64,000 nucleotides of DNA, from contig QHVH01000009.1 of assembly GCA_003222245.1 (NCBI GenBank), forward strand, positions 248,001-312,000, read 5' to 3'. Positions 62,925 to 64,000 of this stretch are shown piece by piece. Positions within the stretch are counted from its first letter, which is position 1. Each line of letters begins with the position of its first letter. A model generated the notes under the pieces. It was not told the origin of the DNA. It searched no databases and was given only the letters and a program-made list of their open reading frames with translations. The DNA is from Blastocatellia bacterium AA13. GTDB lineage: Bacteria; Acidobacteriota; Blastocatellia; UBA7656. The position numbers were made by a program, and so were the translations under genes.

Positions 62925-64000
62925 TCACCACGTTGACGATTCCAGATCCACATCCGGTGTTTGAAGCGCCGCGGCCACGGGGCCGGGCGCCTTGTGATCG
63001 GCTTCGGTAGCTCCATTCGAGCCATTTACCGTTCGCCGTCTCGCCACCTTCAGCCTCTTCAACTTCGCTTCTCGAAGGTCCTCGCGCTTGACGTTCCGGC
63101 TCACTGCCTCGACACCCGCGTGCGTCTTCGCCGACTCAATTGTAGCCTCGGGGTGTTCAGTGAAATACGTGAGCAGCTTTTCGTAATCCAACAGCATTCG
63201 CTCAATGGTCTCGGGCTTGAACAGATCAGGGTTGTAGTTCATCGTCGCCCTGAACCCATCTCCATCTTCAGCCACTCCGAGAGCGAGATCGAATCTCGAG
63301 GTCTCGAGCTGGGTGCTCAGCGCGCTGATGGTCAATCCCGGCAATCCCGGAGCCGATATAGTCAGGCTGTTGAAGGCAAAGACAACCTGCACCACCGGGG
63401 TGTGGCCAGGCGACCGCTCCACCTTCAGAGTCTTCGATATGCTCTCGAAGGGAACATCCTGATGAGCGTACGCATCAAGCGCGGTCGTTCGCACACGATC
63501 CAGCAATTGCTCGAACGTGGGATCGCCGGACAAATCCGTGCGAAGCGGAAGCAGGTTGACGAAGAATCCTATGAGCCCCTCCGTCTCGCCGCGATTGCGA
63601 TTGGCGACATTCGAGCCGATTACCAGATCGAGCCGCCCGGTTCGAAAATAGACCAGCACCTTGAACACAGCCAGCATGGTCATGAACAACGTCACTCCCT
63701 TTCGCCGGCTGACCTCCCTTAGCGCCGCGCTGATCTCGCGCGAGGTAGTCATAAACATACGAGCGCCGCGCAGACTCTGAATCTCCGGACGCGGATAGTC
63801 CGCGGGCAGCGAAAGCACGGGAGGCGCGCCTGTCATCCGGCGCTTCCAGTATGAGAGCTGCGCTTCGAGCACTTCTCCCTTCAACCAGCCGCGCTGCCAA
63901 ACGGCGAAGTCCGCGTACTGCACCGGGAGATCAGGGAGAGGCGAGGGCTTTCCATTCGAGAACGCTTCGTATAGCAGACCGACCTCGCGGTCGAGCACCT
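62925..64000 (-). CDS. NRPS upstream subunit, C-terminal part (runs off window)
   Basis: Only the last 358 or so codons are present; the frame is open to the window edge. The apparent start at 63998 is an in-frame GTG inside the protein. The visible part is the second half of a condensation domain: VLDREVGLLYEAF just after the HHxxxDG position, then VQYADFAVWQ, LSLPADYPRPEIQS, NRNRGETEGLIGFFVNLLPL and AYAHQDVPFESI. It ends in a basic tail (LREAKLKRLKVARRRTVNG) and a flexible extension. It should form the bond to the first residue of the next subunit. Earlier modules lie outside the window. Confidence 0.9.
   Translation of the reverse strand, partial: VLDREVGLLYEAFSNGKPSPLPDLPVQYADFAVWQRGWLKGEVLEAQLSYWKRRMTGAPPVLSLPADYPRPEIQSLRGARMFMTTSREISAALREVSRRKGVTLFMTMLAVFKVLVYFRTGRLDLVIGSNVANRNRGETEGLIGFFVNLLPLRTDLSGDPTFEQLLDRVRTTALDAYAHQDVPFESISKTLKVERSPGHTPVVQVVFAFNSLTISAPGLPGLTISALSTQLETSRFDLALGVAEDGDGFRATMNYNPDLFKPETIERMLLDYEKLLTYFTEHPEATIESAKTHAGVEAVSRNVKREDLREAKLKRLKVARRRTVNGSNGATEADHKAPGPVAAALQTPDVDLESSTW

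Noticed and set aside
1-64000. CRISPR arrays, tRNA or rRNA genes, complete insertion sequences
   Set aside because: Looked for regular spaced repeats, cloverleaf-like sequences and transposase-like proteins; none seen. Without tools a tRNA could be missed.
37479-64000. MbtH-like protein or phosphopantetheinyl transferase for the NRPS
   Set aside because: No small MbtH-type frame or Sfp-type protein was found within the window; they may lie beyond the right edge.

Overview
The window looks like an Acidobacteriota chromosome, most likely from a soil lineage. GC content looks high-50s by eye. The clearest lineage hint is a permease of the acidobacterial duplicated-orphan type (34936-37350). A sigma factor next to a Ser/Thr kinase and a coenzyme F420 pathway fit that lineage too. 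The placement is inference; no rRNA gene is present.

Region 1 (1-25331) is housekeeping. A minus-strand run from a strong promoter at 9395-9423 carries smc, two uncharacterised genes, a broken F420:NADP oxidoreductase gene, cofD, cofC and cofE. Next come a thioredoxin-fold 2Fe-2S protein, rsmI, and an oxidative-stress group (DUF3501, CCG-type Fe-S oxidoreductase, rubrerythrin, Fur/PerR-type regulator). These are followed by an acyl desaturase, a sigma factor with a membrane-anchored kinase, a small membrane protein and a GAF/AAA+/Fis activator. A small decayed patch holds a radical-SAM remnant and a low-GC membrane protein. HEAT-repeat and zinc-finger/TPR proteins close the region.

Region 2 (25528-64000, all minus strand) is a nonribosomal peptide synthetase (NRPS) cluster that runs off the right edge. 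In transcription order it reads: end of an upstream NRPS; NRPS C*-A-T-E-C-A-T-C; CmlA-type diiron hydroxylase; NRPS half-C-A-T-C; NRPS C*-A-T-C; SyrP/TauD-type hydroxylase; NRPS C*-A-T-TE; an orphan permease and a HEAT protein; an SbnA-type diaminopropionate synthase; a stand-alone LanB-like protein; a cyclic-peptide ABC exporter; a second CmlA-type hydroxylase; and an unusual carbamoyltransferase. C* denotes a condensation-like domain that has lost HHxxxDG.

The condensation domains sit at the ends of the subunits, so each bond is made by the C domain at the C-terminus of the preceding protein. The C* domains, found only at N-termini, probably serve docking or hydroxylase recruitment. There are three C* domains and three candidate beta-hydroxylases. 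At least five modules are visible. Their order suggests: D-residue with an acid-like pocket; Ser-like; diamino-acid-like (Dap/Dab); two related unknown residues; TE release. SbnA plus the carbamoyltransferase point to 2,3-diaminopropionate, possibly carbamoylated to a ureidoalanine. The LanB-like protein suggests an additional tRNA-dependent step. I recognise no known product. The most novel observation is a C-terminal tail (DAExxFxF) shared by one NRPS and the hydroxylase encoded next to it. It differs from the basic tails on the other NRPSs and correlates with the type of N-terminus on the next subunit.
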